DNA from: Streptomyces griseochromogenes
GTDB lineage: Bacteria; Actinomycetota; Actinomycetes; Streptomycetales; Streptomycetaceae
NCBI RefSeq assembly: GCF_001542625.1
Contig: NZ_CP016279.1
Location: forward strand, 6,758,001 to 6,822,000
Reading direction: 5' to 3'
DNA: 64,000 bases
In this document: piece after piece, positions 42,796-51,841 of the stretch
How positions within the stretch are numbered: position 1 is the first letter of the stretch
Layout of the letters: each line of letters opens with the position of its first letter
Program-made: the position numbers and the translations under genes
Notes under the pieces: model-generated
Seen by the model: the letters and a program-made list of their open reading frames with translations, nothing else
Told to the model about the DNA's origin: nothing
The model's database searches: none

Positions 42796-44918
42796 GATGA
42801 CGCTCCTTGTGTGCTTCGGGCCTCGGCACGAGCGACACCAGCTCTGAATCCGTTGAGCAGGCAGGAGACAGCGGGCCGGGCGGGCGGGGGTGAGAGGGAG
42901 GGGCCCTCCAGGGGGGCGAGCAGGCGCCCGGGGAGGGCAAGGAGTGCGGACAGGCCGCCACCCGTGGTGTCGAAGAGGTGGACTTGGGCGCCTTCGCCGA
43001 GGCGGCGGGCGAGTCGGCCGACGACGAGATGGCCGAGGAACCGCGTGGGCGCGGCGAGGAAGGCTTCTTCGCCGGTGCCGGAGAAGCGGGCCTGGGCACG
43101 TTCCTTGTCGGCTTCGGACATGCCGATGCCGTGGTCGACGACGGCGAAACAGTACGTGTCGTCCTCGGTGTCGTACCAGCCGTGCACCTCGACCGGTTCG
43201 GTCGGCGGCGAGAACGTCAGCCCGTTCTCGATGAGTTCGGCAAGGAGGTGGGCGACGTCGGCGACGGCGTGTCCGCGCACCCGAACCGGTTCCACGGCCG
43301 CGATCAGCACCCTCCTGTACTGCTCCACCTCGGCGACGGCGGACTGGACGACTTCCAGGCCGTCGGCTGGTACCGCCAGGGGCTGCGGCGGATTCTGCCC
43401 GGCCAGGACCAGAAGGCTCTCGGCGTTGCGCCGCATACGGGTGGCGAGATGGTCGAGCTCGAAGAGTTCGGCGAGGGCGTCCGGGTCGAGTTCCTGTCGT
43501 TCCAGGCGGGTGATGAGGCTGAGCTGACGACGCACGAGGTTCTGGTTGCGGCGGCCGAGATTGGCGAGCGATTCGGTGGTGTTGCGGCGCAGGCCGGCCT
43601 GCTGGGCAGCCAGGTGGAGGGCGGTTCGTTCCACCTGGTGCAGGGACGCCGCGACCTCGGCGATCTCCGCCGCGCCGCCCAGGGGCCGTGACGTGGGGTC
43701 GTCCGGGACGTCCCCCGGCAGGAGGAGTTCCGCAGCGTCCTGCGGGGACTGCTGGATGCGGGCGACCGTTGCGGGCAGTCGGTGCCGCGCCACGTCGTGG
43801 GCGGCTTCGGCGAGCGCGCCGAGCGGGCGTGTGAGGGAACGGGAGGCAAAGGCGGCGAGGCCCGCGACGAGGGCGGCCATGAGCAATCCCGCGCCGAGAG
43901 AGGTGGCGAGGCCCGCCTCGGCGTCGTGGCTGAGCCGATCGGCCCGGTCCCGTACGTCGTCACCGACCGACTGCTGGACGGCGTACAGATCGTCGACGAG
44001 TACGGTCATCGCATCCCACCAGGCGCCGGCATCGGCGTGCAGCGCGGAGCCGTCGGCGGCGGATTCCGCCCGGTTCTCGTAGGCGATGGAGCGTTCGGCG
44101 TCCTCGGTGCCGAAGGCGTGCTTCAAGGTCGCGCGCCGGGGTGCGGTGGCGACATGCCGGAATCGGGCGAGGGCGGCGACCCGTGTGGCACGTACCTCGG
44201 TGAACGTGAGGTACTCACGGCCGTGAAAGCCGCCTTCGGCGAACACGCCGTTGAGGAGTCCGCGTTCGAGAGCGACCGCCTCCTTCGCCGCGGCCAGTTC
44301 CCGCAACGCCTCCAGCCCGTCGCGCAGTTGGCGGTCGGCGCCGGTCGTGGTCTCCGCCACCGGGTCGACGGCGTTGAGGGCATCGACGGCGGTGGTGTAG
44401 AACGCCAGGGTCGCGGCCCGGTCCGCGGTGTCCGTGTCCGCGGCGGCCCGGATGTCGCCGAGGTGCCGCAAGTGCCGATGGATGACATCCTCGACGGTGC
44501 TTTCGTGGCGCATTCCGCGCAGTGCCGTGTCGACGCGCTCGCGGGTAGCGGCGAGCGAGGGGCGGAAGTCCTTCTCGCCGCCCAACAGGCCGTTGGTCAG
44601 GCCGCGTTCGCGTTGCAGCTGGTGTACCAGGGCCTGGATTCGTAAGCTGAGGCCGACCTCGCTACGGGTCGTCCGGGCGTCTGCGAGGGCCTCGGCGCGG
44701 CCGTGCACGACGAGACCGGCCACTGCCAGCAGCAGGCAGATCGGGACCGTGATGACCACCGCGACCCGGCCCCTGATGCTGCGCCAGCCAGGCATCGCCC
44801 GGCGGCCTGGAGACGCTCGGTCACGGTGGCGGCGCCCCGGACCGCCCGGGCCTGAACCGCCCTTGCCGACTGTGCCGAGCCTGCCGAGCGCCGACTGTAG
44901 TGGCGTCCACACCCTCAT
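42792..44918 (-). CDS. cvnA: Conservon-type nitrate/nitrite-sensor histidine kinase-like protein
   Basis: This is a 708-residue membrane protein. A basic N-terminus and one membrane helix (VAVVITVPICLLLAVAGLVV, about 52-71) lead into a NIT-type extracytoplasmic sensor (about 75-330; QLQRERGLTNGLLGG). A second helix and a linker with HAMP-like features precede the HATPase_c domain (about 500-660; LLAELIENGLTFSPP N-box, DHGIGMS G1 box, GHLVVGRLARRLG). The phospho-accepting histidine region is atypical, as usual in this group. The C-terminal tail is Pro/Ser-rich. ATG 44918 follows a -10 box at seven bases, so the transcript is probably leaderless. Confidence 0.87.
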   Translation of the reverse strand: MRVWTPLQSALGRLGTVGKGGSGPGGPGRRHRDRASPGRRAMPGWRSIRGRVAVVITVPICLLLAVAGLVVHGRAEALADARTTRSEVGLSLRIQALVHQLQRERGLTNGLLGGEKDFRPSLAATRERVDTALRGMRHESTVEDVIHRHLRHLGDIRAAADTDTADRAATLAFYTTAVDALNAVDPVAETTTGADRQLRDGLEALRELAAAKEAVALERGLLNGVFAEGGFHGREYLTFTEVRATRVAALARFRHVATAPRRATLKHAFGTEDAERSIAYENRAESAADGSALHADAGAWWDAMTVLVDDLYAVQQSVGDDVRDRADRLSHDAEAGLATSLGAGLLMAALVAGLAAFASRSLTRPLGALAEAAHDVARHRLPATVARIQQSPQDAAELLLPGDVPDDPTSRPLGGAAEIAEVAASLHQVERTALHLAAQQAGLRRNTTESLANLGRRNQNLVRRQLSLITRLERQELDPDALAELFELDHLATRMRRNAESLLVLAGQNPPQPLAVPADGLEVVQSAVAEVEQYRRVLIAAVEPVRVRGHAVADVAHLLAELIENGLTFSPPTEPVEVHGWYDTEDDTYCFAVVDHGIGMSEADKERAQARFSGTGEEAFLAAPTRFLGHLVVGRLARRLGEGAQVHLFDTTGGGLSALLALPGRLLAPLEGPSLSPPPARPAVSCLLNGFRAGVARAEARSTQGASS

Positions 44919-44925
44919 GGTCAGG

Positions 44926-44931
44926 AAGCTA
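44926..44931 (-). promoter_or_regulatory. -10 box of a leaderless promoter for the CvnA gene
   Basis: On the minus strand TAGCTT (TANNNT) is followed by seven bases and the ATG at 44918, with no ribosome binding site. The rest of the space up to 45179 shows no gene. Confidence 0.5.
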
Positions 44932-45179
44932 GTCCCACGACCGTAGCGTCCGGTTTCCGACCTGTTAGGCGTGTGGGAAGTTCGGTTGCGTCGCCCTCAC
45001 ACCGCGGGCCGGGAGACTGTGACGGCGGGTGGCGGGACGGGGGGTGCGAGACGATCCGCCCGCTCATCATGCGCATCACCACGACGATGGAGGACCTGCC
45101 CGGCCCCACCGGCAGGCTGCCAGTCCGAGTCCGCCCCGATGGCCCGCGAGGACAGTGGTGCGGGCGGGGCCCGCCTCCG

Positions 45180-45638
45180 TCAGGACGCCGGAGTCGCTGC
45201 CCGGCAGTCGGGGCACAGGCCCCAGAACGTCACGGCGGCTTCCTGGATGTCGTACTCCGCCGGCAGATGTGCCTCCAGGCAGGGAGCCGCACCCACCGTG
45301 CACTCGACGTCACGGATGGCGCCGCAGCGGCGGCACACGAAATGGTGGTGGTTGTCGTGGTGATCGGTCTCGTAGCGTGCCGGGTGACCCGGGATCTGGG
45401 TGCACCGCACCAGACCGGCGTCCGTGAGGGCACGGAGCACGTTGTAGGCGGCCTGCAGGGACAGGCTGCCCGTGACCCGCTGAGCTCGCTCGCGCAGGGC
45501 GTCGGCGTCGAGGTGGCCGGCCGACTCGGAGATCGCCATCAGCATGGCCATGCGCTGGGCGGTCACCCGCATGCCCGACGTGCGCAGTCGCGCCGCGGCC
45601 TGCGCCATCGGTTCCTCGCCGGTCGTCGTAGTGCTCAT
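45180..45638 (-). CDS. Fur-family metalloregulator (FurA/CatR type)
   Basis: This is a 152-residue repressor. The winged helix is at about 20-85 (LRTSGMRVTAQRMAMLMAI; LQAAYNVLRALTDAGLV). The metal-binding HHDNHHHFVCRRCGAI and the second CxxC (GLCPDC) form the regulatory and zinc sites. In Streptomyces, FurA/CatR regulators usually sit beside a catalase gene; none is here. ATG 45638 overlaps the stop of the RsbW-like gene (ATGA), so the two are co-translated. It is probably a redox or metal sensor. Confidence 0.88.
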   Translation of the reverse strand: MSTTTTGEEPMAQAAARLRTSGMRVTAQRMAMLMAISESAGHLDADALRERAQRVTGSLSLQAAYNVLRALTDAGLVRCTQIPGHPARYETDHHDNHHHFVCRRCGAIRDVECTVGAAPCLEAHLPAEYDIQEAAVTFWGLCPDCRAATPAS

Positions 45639-46195
45639 GCGGCCTCGCTCTTCCAGTCGCCCTTCGATGTACCCAGGCCGTCCGGGACGCCCCCGTCCCG
45701 CTCGGGCACGTTCTCCCTGTCCGGGCATTCCCTTGCGCCCGGTACCGGTGTGTCCGCCTCGGCGTGAAGCTCGAACCACACGGTCTTCCCCGCGGGCAGC
45801 CCGCGCTCACAGCCCCACCGCGCGGCGAGCATGTCCACGAGTGCCAGTCCGCGGCCACCCTCGTCCTCAGGGCCGGCGGCGGCGGGTCGCGGAGGTTTCG
45901 AAGAACCGTCGCTGACCGAACAGCGCAGGTCCGGCACCCGCTCAAGGGTGAGGCGCAGCGGGCTTGCGCCGTGCCGCAGCGCATTGCACACCAGCTCGCT
46001 CACCAGCAGTTCGGCGGCCGGGACCAGCTCACCGAGACTCCATCGGGGCAGTGCGTCGCGCACTGCTGTCCTCGCCAGGCGACACGCGGCCGGCGTCCAC
46101 GGCAGAGCCCAGCGCCGCATCGTGAAAGAGCCGGAGGCAGCCGTGTCGACGGCCGTTCCACCGGAGCGGGGATCTCGGAGGATTGTGTGGTCCAT
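45635..46195 (-). CDS. RsbW-like ATP-binding (HATPase_c) protein
   Basis: This is a 186-residue GHKL ATPase with N-box ELVCNALRHG (about 67-76) and G1 box GRGLALVDMLA. It belongs to the large family of anti-sigma-factor kinases in Streptomyces. The C-terminal tail (about 150-186) is charged and unusual. AAGGGGG lies before ATG 46195, and the promoter at 46238-46265 fits it. The downstream Fur gene overlaps by four bases. A functional link with the PP2C phosphatase nearby is plausible but unproved. Confidence 0.85.
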   Translation of the reverse strand: MDHTILRDPRSGGTAVDTAASGSFTMRRWALPWTPAACRLARTAVRDALPRWSLGELVPAAELLVSELVCNALRHGASPLRLTLERVPDLRCSVSDGSSKPPRPAAAGPEDEGGRGLALVDMLAARWGCERGLPAGKTVWFELHAEADTPVPGARECPDRENVPERDGGVPDGLGTSKGDWKSEAA

Positions 46196-46237
46196 GCGGA
46201 CAACCCCCTTCGGGAGCGGGTTGCCATCTCTCCCTCG

Positions 46238-46265
46238 ACCGTACGCCTTCTCTGGAGTCAGTCAA
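46238..46265 (-). promoter_or_regulatory. Promoter of the RsbW-like / Fur operon
   Basis: Minus-strand TTGACT (46260-46265) and TACGGT (46238-46243) are separated by 16 bases. Transcription would start near 46231, about 36 bases before the ATG at 46195. Confidence 0.6.
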
Positions 46266-46340
46266 GTCTGTGGAGAGAACGCTTTTTCATGAGGGACCCA
46301 AGCTGCTGGAGGCCGTTCGAGCCGGTTCGGAACGGCAGCG

Positions 46341-46373
46341 GGGGTGGGCCCGGTCGTCCTCCGGACCCACCCC
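46341..46373 (-). terminator. Terminator after the SDR gene
   Basis: GGGGTGGGCCCGG (46341-46353) pairs with CCGGACCCACCCC (46361-46373) over thirteen positions with one mismatch and a seven-base loop, beginning ten bases after the stop codon of the SDR gene. Confidence 0.75.
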
Positions 46374-46382
46374 GGAAACGTC

Positions 46383-47189
46383 TCAGACGCCGACGGGTCT
46401 GCCCGGGCCGGGAACGCGGCGGAAGCGGAACGGCTCCGCTTCGCGGCCGGCCTGGATGAACCAGCACTCCCCTGTGCCGTCACCCGTGAGGATCCGCAGC
46501 ACCGTGTCCGCGACGGCCTCGGCCGGGATGACCGGCAGACCCTGCTCGGAGAGCATGCCGCGCAGGTGGTCGATGATCCGCGACTCCGCGAACCCCGGGC
46601 AGATCGCGTTGAAGCGCACGTTCTCCGGTGCGAGAGCCGGCCCCAGGGAGCGTGTGAGTCCCACGACCGCGTGCTTGTTGGCCGCGTACAGCGGATCGAG
46701 CGGCACCGCAGCCAGCCCGGCCAGGGACGCGGTCGCGACGATCGCCCCTCCGCCACGGGCCCGCAGCGCGGGCAGCACGGCATGGGTGCCGAAGACCACA
46801 CCGTCGAGGTTGGCTCCCATCGCCCGGCGGTAGCGTGCCGGGGCGAAATCCTCGCCGACGCCGCATCCGGTCGCCACCCCCGCGTTGAGCACCGCGATGT
46901 CGACACCGCCGTACGTCTCCTGGGTGAACTCCACCAGTGCGCGATTGGCGTCGAGATCGGAGACGTCACAGGCACGGAAATGGCCGCCGATCAGGTCGGC
47001 CACCTCCCGGCCACCCCTCGTGTCAAGATCCGCGACGACCACACGTGCCCCCGCCTTCGCCAGCGCCAGCGCCGTGGCCCGGCCCAACCCGCCGGCAGCG
47101 CCGGTGACGATCGCCGCCTTTCCCTGGAGCGAGGCGCCGTCTCCCCGCTCTTCCCGCACGGCGGCGGTCCCGCTCTCGGCGGTGGTCAT
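46383..47189 (-). CDS. Short-chain dehydrogenase/reductase
   Basis: This is a 268-residue SDR. The NAD(P) motif is TGAAGGLG at about 30-37 (GAAGGLGRA), the NAG motif is LNAGVA, and the catalytic tyrosine and lysine are in PLYAANKHA with the serine in TASLAG. Acidic residues after the second strand (VADLD) suggest NAD(H). ATG 47189 overlaps the stop of the MDR gene (ATGA), so the two reductases are made together. The substrate is unknown. Confidence 0.88.
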   Translation of the reverse strand: MTTAESGTAAVREERGDGASLQGKAAIVTGAAGGLGRATALALAKAGARVVVADLDTRGGREVADLIGGHFRACDVSDLDANRALVEFTQETYGGVDIAVLNAGVATGCGVGEDFAPARYRRAMGANLDGVVFGTHAVLPALRARGGGAIVATASLAGLAAVPLDPLYAANKHAVVGLTRSLGPALAPENVRFNAICPGFAESRIIDHLRGMLSEQGLPVIPAEAVADTVLRILTGDGTGECWFIQAGREAEPFRFRRVPGPGRPVGV

Positions 47190-48193
47190 GCCAGCTCCAG
47201 CACGAGCTTGCCGACGTTCTCGCCGCGGAAGAGCATCTGGAACGTCTCGGGGAAGTCGTCCACGGTGCCCCGCACCACATGTTCCTTGACCTTGATGCGG
47301 CCGGCGCCGATCCAGGCGGAGATCTCCTGCGCCGCCTGCGCGTAGCGCTTGGCGTAGTCGAAGACGACGAAGCCCTCCATCCGGGCGCGGCGCACCAGCA
47401 GCGAGAGGTAGTTCGAGGGGCCCTTGACCGGCGTGGCGTTGTTGTACTGACTGATCGCACCGCACACCACGACGCGCGCGTGCATCGCCAGCCGGGTCAG
47501 CGCGGCGTCGAGAATGTCCCCTCCGACGTTGTCGAAGTAGACGTCTATACCGTCGGGGGCGTGCTCGCGCAGCGCCTTCTTGACGTCGTCGGCCCGGTAG
47601 TCGATCGCCGCGTCGAATCCGAGTTCGTCGGTGAGCAGCGCGCACTTCTCCGGCCCTCCGGCGATGCCCACGACCCGGCAGCCCTTGGCCTTCGCGATCT
47701 GCCCCGCGATGGTGCCGACCGCTCCGGCGGCCCCGGACACCACGACGGTCTCGCCGTCTTTCAGCGCCCCCACGTCCAACAGGCCGAAGTAGGCGGTCAT
47801 GCCGGGCATGCCCAGCGCTCCCAGATAGGTCGAGGGCGGGGCGAGCGAGGTGTCGATCTTCATCGCGCCCCGGCCGTCGGAGACCACGTACTCCTGGACA
47901 CCGAACGTGCCGACCACGTGATCACCCGGTTGGAAGCCGGGATGGTCGGATGCGGTGACCTCGATGACCGATCCGGCGCGCATCACCTCCCCGATGCCCA
48001 CCGGCGGCAGGTAGGAGGGGCGGTCGTCGAGCCAGCCCCGCATGGCCGGATCGAGGGAGATGGCGCGCGTCCGGCCCGCGAACAGGCCCGGGCCCGGTGC
48101 CTCGTGGGGTTCGCAACGGTGCTCCCAGTCTTCGGGTTTCACTTCGCCCACGGGGCGGGCTGCCAGACGGATCTGGCGGTTGGTCGCGGACAT
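47186..48193 (-). CDS. NADP-dependent MDR oxidoreductase (CurA/leukotriene-reductase type)
   Basis: This is a 335-residue zinc-independent medium-chain reductase. GAAGAVG near 160 (VVSGAAGAVGTIAGQIAKAKG) binds the cofactor. The DNVGGDILDAAL and GAISQYN segments are typical of the 2-alkenal/curcumin reductase group. The family reduces carbon-carbon double bonds next to carbonyls. AGGAGG precedes ATG 48193. The -10 is overlapped by a TetR-type operator also found before the divergent symporter operon. Confidence 0.88.
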   Translation of the reverse strand: MSATNRQIRLAARPVGEVKPEDWEHRCEPHEAPGPGLFAGRTRAISLDPAMRGWLDDRPSYLPPVGIGEVMRAGSVIEVTASDHPGFQPGDHVVGTFGVQEYVVSDGRGAMKIDTSLAPPSTYLGALGMPGMTAYFGLLDVGALKDGETVVVSGAAGAVGTIAGQIAKAKGCRVVGIAGGPEKCALLTDELGFDAAIDYRADDVKKALREHAPDGIDVYFDNVGGDILDAALTRLAMHARVVVCGAISQYNNATPVKGPSNYLSLLVRRARMEGFVVFDYAKRYAQAAQEISAWIGAGRIKVKEHVVRGTVDDFPETFQMLFRGENVGKLVLELA

Positions 48194-48226
48194 CGCGCCT
48201 CCTGTCGTTCGCGGCTCCCGCGACCA

Positions 48227-48242
48227 TACCGACCAGTAGGTA
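48227..48242 (-). promoter_or_regulatory. TetR-type operator over the MDR promoter
   Basis: TACCGACCAGTAGGTA is an imperfect palindrome. On the minus strand it runs into the -10 TATGGT (48223-48228), about 30 bases before the MDR ATG. A related copy overlaps the divergent promoter. Confidence 0.6.
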
Positions 48243-48381
48243 CGCGAGCGAGTGTGACATTCCCCACATGCCGCCCATGCCTTCAGGGGCCTACGGTCCG
48301 GGGGGCGTCGATCGTCGAGCGATCACTGTCGACCGGATGCCGCATCGAACTCGAAACGTGACACTCCGCAGGCTGACCGCC

Positions 48382-48401
48382 ATTCCAACCAGTCGGTATC
48401 G
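48382..48401 (+). promoter_or_regulatory. TetR-type operator over the DUF485-symporter promoter
   Basis: ATTCCAACCAGTCGGTATCGT holds the core CCAGTCGGTAT followed by the -10 TATCGT (48396-48401). On its own strand the MDR promoter reads CTGGTCGGTATGGT, so the two promoters share the block GTCGGTAT. The same regulator probably controls both sides. Confidence 0.6.
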
Positions 48402-48468
48402 TGCGCGGCCACATCCGAGCTTCACCGCCCACCTCCCACGCGTCCGAGCCGCACCGGAAGGCCCTGCG

Positions 48469-49011
48469 ATGACACACCCCGACGACAACCGGTACCCGCA
48501 CCCGCCACCAGCACCGCCGGGTTGGCCGCAGCCGCGGGCCGAGCCCTATGCCCATGCCCCTCGGGGCACGTCACACCAGCGGGATCCCTGGCAGGAGTCG
48601 TACGGACACTACGTCCCGCAGGACAGCTCGTACGGATACGACGCCTCTTCGTACGACCCGTACGGGCAGGCACTCCGGCACGAACCGTACGCGCCCGAGA
48701 CCGATCGGCACGGTGGCGACCTCGCCGCCCTGCGCTCGGCCTACCGCCTGCTCCGCCGGATCTCCACGCTCGCCGCGCTCGGCTCCTTCGTGGTGTATGT
48801 CGTGCTGTCCTGCTATGCGCCCGGCCTGATGGGGGCCAAGGTCGCCGGAGAGCTGAGCCTGGGAATGGCCCTGGGGGTCCTCCAGCTCGTCGTCACCTTC
48901 GCGGCGGTCTTCTGGTACGGACGCAGCGCACAGCGCTCAGTGGATCCGCTGGCCCGCACCGTCAGAGAACGGGCGGTCGCCACCGGCCGGAACGCGGGGA
49001 CGGCGCGATGA
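48469..49011 (+). CDS. DUF485 membrane protein
   Basis: This is a 180-residue protein. A long Pro/Tyr/Gly-rich N-terminal half (YPHPPPAPPGWPQPRAEPY and repeated SSYDPYG-like units) precedes a DUF485 domain (about 95-170) with two membrane helices (LAALGSFVVYVVLSCYAPGL; LVVTFAAVFWYG). DUF485 proteins are companions of sodium/acetate symporters. GGAAGG 8 bases upstream supports the ATG. The stop overlaps the symporter start. Confidence 0.85.
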   Translation: MTHPDDNRYPHPPPAPPGWPQPRAEPYAHAPRGTSHQRDPWQESYGHYVPQDSSYGYDASSYDPYGQALRHEPYAPETDRHGGDLAALRSAYRLLRRISTLAALGSFVVYVVLSCYAPGLMGAKVAGELSLGMALGVLQLVVTFAAVFWYGRSAQRSVDPLARTVRERAVATGRNAGTAR

Positions 49012-50624
49012 ACGACTTCGGCTCCGGGACGCAGGCCACCGTCCTGATTCTGTTCACCACGCTGGTCACCGTCACCCTGCTGATGTGCGTGATGGCGGGA
49101 CCGGACCGCGACGACCTGACGAACTTCTACACCGGCTACCGCTCGCTCACCCCGTTCAAGAACGGCCTGGCGATCGCGGGCGACTACATCTCCGCGGCCA
49201 CGGTGCTGAGCACCACGGGCATCATCGCGCTCGCCGGGTACGACGGCTATGTTCTCGCGGTCAGCACGGCCCTGTCCCTGGTGCTGCTGATGTTCCTGCT
49301 GGCCGAACCCCTGCGCAACGCCGGCAGGTTCACCATGGGAGACGTCCTGGCCCGCAACATGCCCGGGCGGGCCGTGCGGGTCGCCGCCTGCGTGGTGACG
49401 CTTTCGGCGACCCTGCCCTTCCTGGTCGTCCAGCTCTCCGGGGCCGGGTCGCTGCTCACCTTCATCCTCGACATCCCGCACGTGGCGGGTGCCAGGACGG
49501 CGTGCATCGTCATCGTCGGCAGCCTAATGATCATTTACGCGGCACTCGGCGGTATGCGAGGCACCGCGCTCATCCAGATGATCAAGATCGTGCTGCTGCT
49601 CGGCACCAGCCTCGTCGTCGCCGCTCTGGTACTGAACCGCTTCGACTGGAGTCCCGGAGACGTCCTCAGGGCGGCCCAGCACGGCAGCGGCACGGGCCCC
49701 GCCTTCCTGCAGCAGGGCCTTCAGTTGGGTACCTCGGCCATGGACCGGCTGGACTTCGCCGGTCTCCAGGTCACCGTGGTCCTCGGCGTCGCCTGCCTGC
49801 CCCACATCACGATGCGTCTGTACTCCGCGCAGGACGTGCCGGCCGTGCGTCGCTCGATGTCGTGGGCGGTCGGCACGGTCACCACGTTCTGCCTGCTCGT
49901 GATCATCATGGGTACGGGCGCGGCCGCGCTGGTGGGATCGCGGTACATCACCGCGGCCGACCCGCACGGCAGGACCTCGGTGCTCATGCTGTCGCAGGTG
50001 CTCGGCGGAGCCTCCGACTCCGTGGGCTCGACGATTCTCTACTCGGCCGTGGCGGGCATGGTGTTCATCACCCTGTTGTCGTCGGTCGCGGGAATGACCC
50101 TGGCCGCGGCCTCGTCGCTCGCCCACGACCTGTTCGCCCACGCTGCGCGCCGGGGCCAGGCCCGGCCACGCACGGAGATGACGGTGGCGGCGTGGACGAG
50201 TGTGGCCGTGGGAACCGTTGCCATCGGGCTCTCCACCCTGGTCCAGAACTGGGACGTCGCCGTGCTCACCACTCTGGCCATCTGCATAGGGGCGTCGGCG
50301 GTGGCACCCGCGCTCACCTACTCCCTGTTCTGGCGTGGATTCACGCGCACAGGCCTGCTCGCCACCCTCTACGGCGGCGCGGCCTGCGCGCTCGTGCTCA
50401 TGGCACTCTCCAAGGCCGTTTCGGGCACGCCGTCCGCGGTCTTCCCGAACGCCGACTTCGACCTGTTCCCCATGCAGTCCACCGGACTGGTCTCCGTCCC
50501 GTTCGGCTACCTGGTGGGGTGGCTGGGCAGCCGCTGGGACCACCGGCGCCGCCCCGCCGACAGCCGCGAGAACCGGCGACTGTACGAGGAGAGCGAGGCC
50601 CGGCTGCTGGCCGCGGCCGAATGA
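49008..50624 (+). CDS. Sodium:solute symporter (ActP/MctC type)
   Basis: This is a 538-residue transporter with about thirteen membrane helices, of the SSS family that takes up acetate, propionate, pyruvate or related monocarboxylates. GLAIAGDYISAATVLSTTGIIALAGYDG is the family signature region after the first helices, quoted as a segment, and LTNFYTGYRSLTPFKNGLA precedes it. It overlaps the DUF485 gene (ATGA). The shared operator with two reductases suggests uptake of a carbonyl or carboxylic compound that those enzymes process. Confidence 0.88.
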   Translation: MNDFGSGTQATVLILFTTLVTVTLLMCVMAGPDRDDLTNFYTGYRSLTPFKNGLAIAGDYISAATVLSTTGIIALAGYDGYVLAVSTALSLVLLMFLLAEPLRNAGRFTMGDVLARNMPGRAVRVAACVVTLSATLPFLVVQLSGAGSLLTFILDIPHVAGARTACIVIVGSLMIIYAALGGMRGTALIQMIKIVLLLGTSLVVAALVLNRFDWSPGDVLRAAQHGSGTGPAFLQQGLQLGTSAMDRLDFAGLQVTVVLGVACLPHITMRLYSAQDVPAVRRSMSWAVGTVTTFCLLVIIMGTGAAALVGSRYITAADPHGRTSVLMLSQVLGGASDSVGSTILYSAVAGMVFITLLSSVAGMTLAAASSLAHDLFAHAARRGQARPRTEMTVAAWTSVAVGTVAIGLSTLVQNWDVAVLTTLAICIGASAVAPALTYSLFWRGFTRTGLLATLYGGAACALVLMALSKAVSGTPSAVFPNADFDLFPMQSTGLVSVPFGYLVGWLGSRWDHRRRPADSRENRRLYEESEARLLAAAE

Positions 50625-51841
50625 CCACGTCCGCGGAGGCGGGCTACGCAAGCGGCCCCGTGTCGTAGCTGTAGTCCGCCCTGGGACCCGGCGCCTCGAC
50701 GCGCGGCCCTCGGCATGTGTGCCGGTCAGTGGTTGTGGACGGAAGAACCGAGGACCTGCACCCCGACCGGTCAACCACTGCTGGTGAGGATCGTTTCCAC
50801 AGCGGCCTCGCCCGGCCCGCGGCTCTTCCCCAAAGCCTGCGCCGGCCTCGGCACCGATCCCCGCGTCACCCTCACGGTCGGCGACAACCCGGTGAACCGA
50901 CACGGGACGGACCAACCGCGTCGGTTCGCCCGGGTCGACGGGCCGTCTCCTTGGTACGACCGGAATCATCTGTGACGCGGCAGGCGCTTCAGACTTGCCG
51001 GACGCAGGTCCGGGTCCGCGGCCAAGGCGTCAGGGCCCGGGGCCGACCTGCCTCGGTCGAAGAGGGCGTCGCCCACCAGGAGGGTGCCGGTGGGTTCGTG
51101 GAAGACAGTGCGGCATCCAGTACGTCGAAGCCGGCGTGGTCCGGTGGCTGCTGCCGGTGCGGATCAGGAACTTGCTTCGTTTCGATACCGGTTGCGTTTG
51201 CGATGCATGAGGCGTTGCCGACAAGGAAGTCGTGCGTGCGCCGTCGAGAACTCACGAGTCCCACATGTTGCCGACGTGGTGGACCGGCGCTGTGCGCAGC
51301 GCCTCAATGGTGGTGTCCGGTCCGCCCGTTGACCGTGCTACCGGGTGAGAGTGGGAAGCCGCTTCCCCGTGCGGCCGGCACCCTACGTCGCCCCGGGCGC
51401 GACGGGCGGGACCGGCCGCTCGCCCTCGTCTTCGCTGGTGTTGCACAGCTACGGCGGCGGTGCGGACGGAGTGCTCCGCAGAGGGGTCCGCGACCCGGCC
51501 CGACTCCCGGGTGGTCCGGTCGAGCGGAGCGGGGCCTGGTCCTCGACGGCGGGGCCCGCGAGACGTCCGGCCAGGGTTGACCCCGAATCAGCCGAGAGTC
51601 CCAGATCCCCGACCGGCCGCGGCGGCGTGGTGGTGCCGAAAGCATCGGTTGCGAACTTCGCGCTCAGAAACTGCTGTTGCGCTCGTTGACATGTCCTGAG
51701 CCCACACGTTTCACTCGACACTCGTGCATGGCAACGTTGTCAGACCGTCCGAGGCGATCAGCAGCGTTGCCTGCCACTGACGTCCCCTTCCTTCGGCACG
51801 TCAGCACCTGTGCGAAGCACGAACCGCTGCGGAGGCAACCG
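50625..51841. other. Long gene-poor region upstream of the GH92 gene
   Basis: More than 1.2 kb without a supportable gene. Several short open frames exist on both strands, but none has a good start or a recognised family, and GC content falls in places (around 51170-51200). It may hold degraded genes. The right end carries the LacI-like operator and the ribosome site of the GH92 gene. Confidence 0.5.
51729..51742 (+). promoter_or_regulatory. LacI-family operator upstream of the GH92 gene
   Basis: TGGCAACGTTGTCA differs at one position from the palindrome TGACAACGTTGTCA typical of LacI-type repressors of Streptomyces carbohydrate genes. It lies 100 bases before the GH92 ATG. No LacI gene is in the window. 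Confidence 0.55.
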
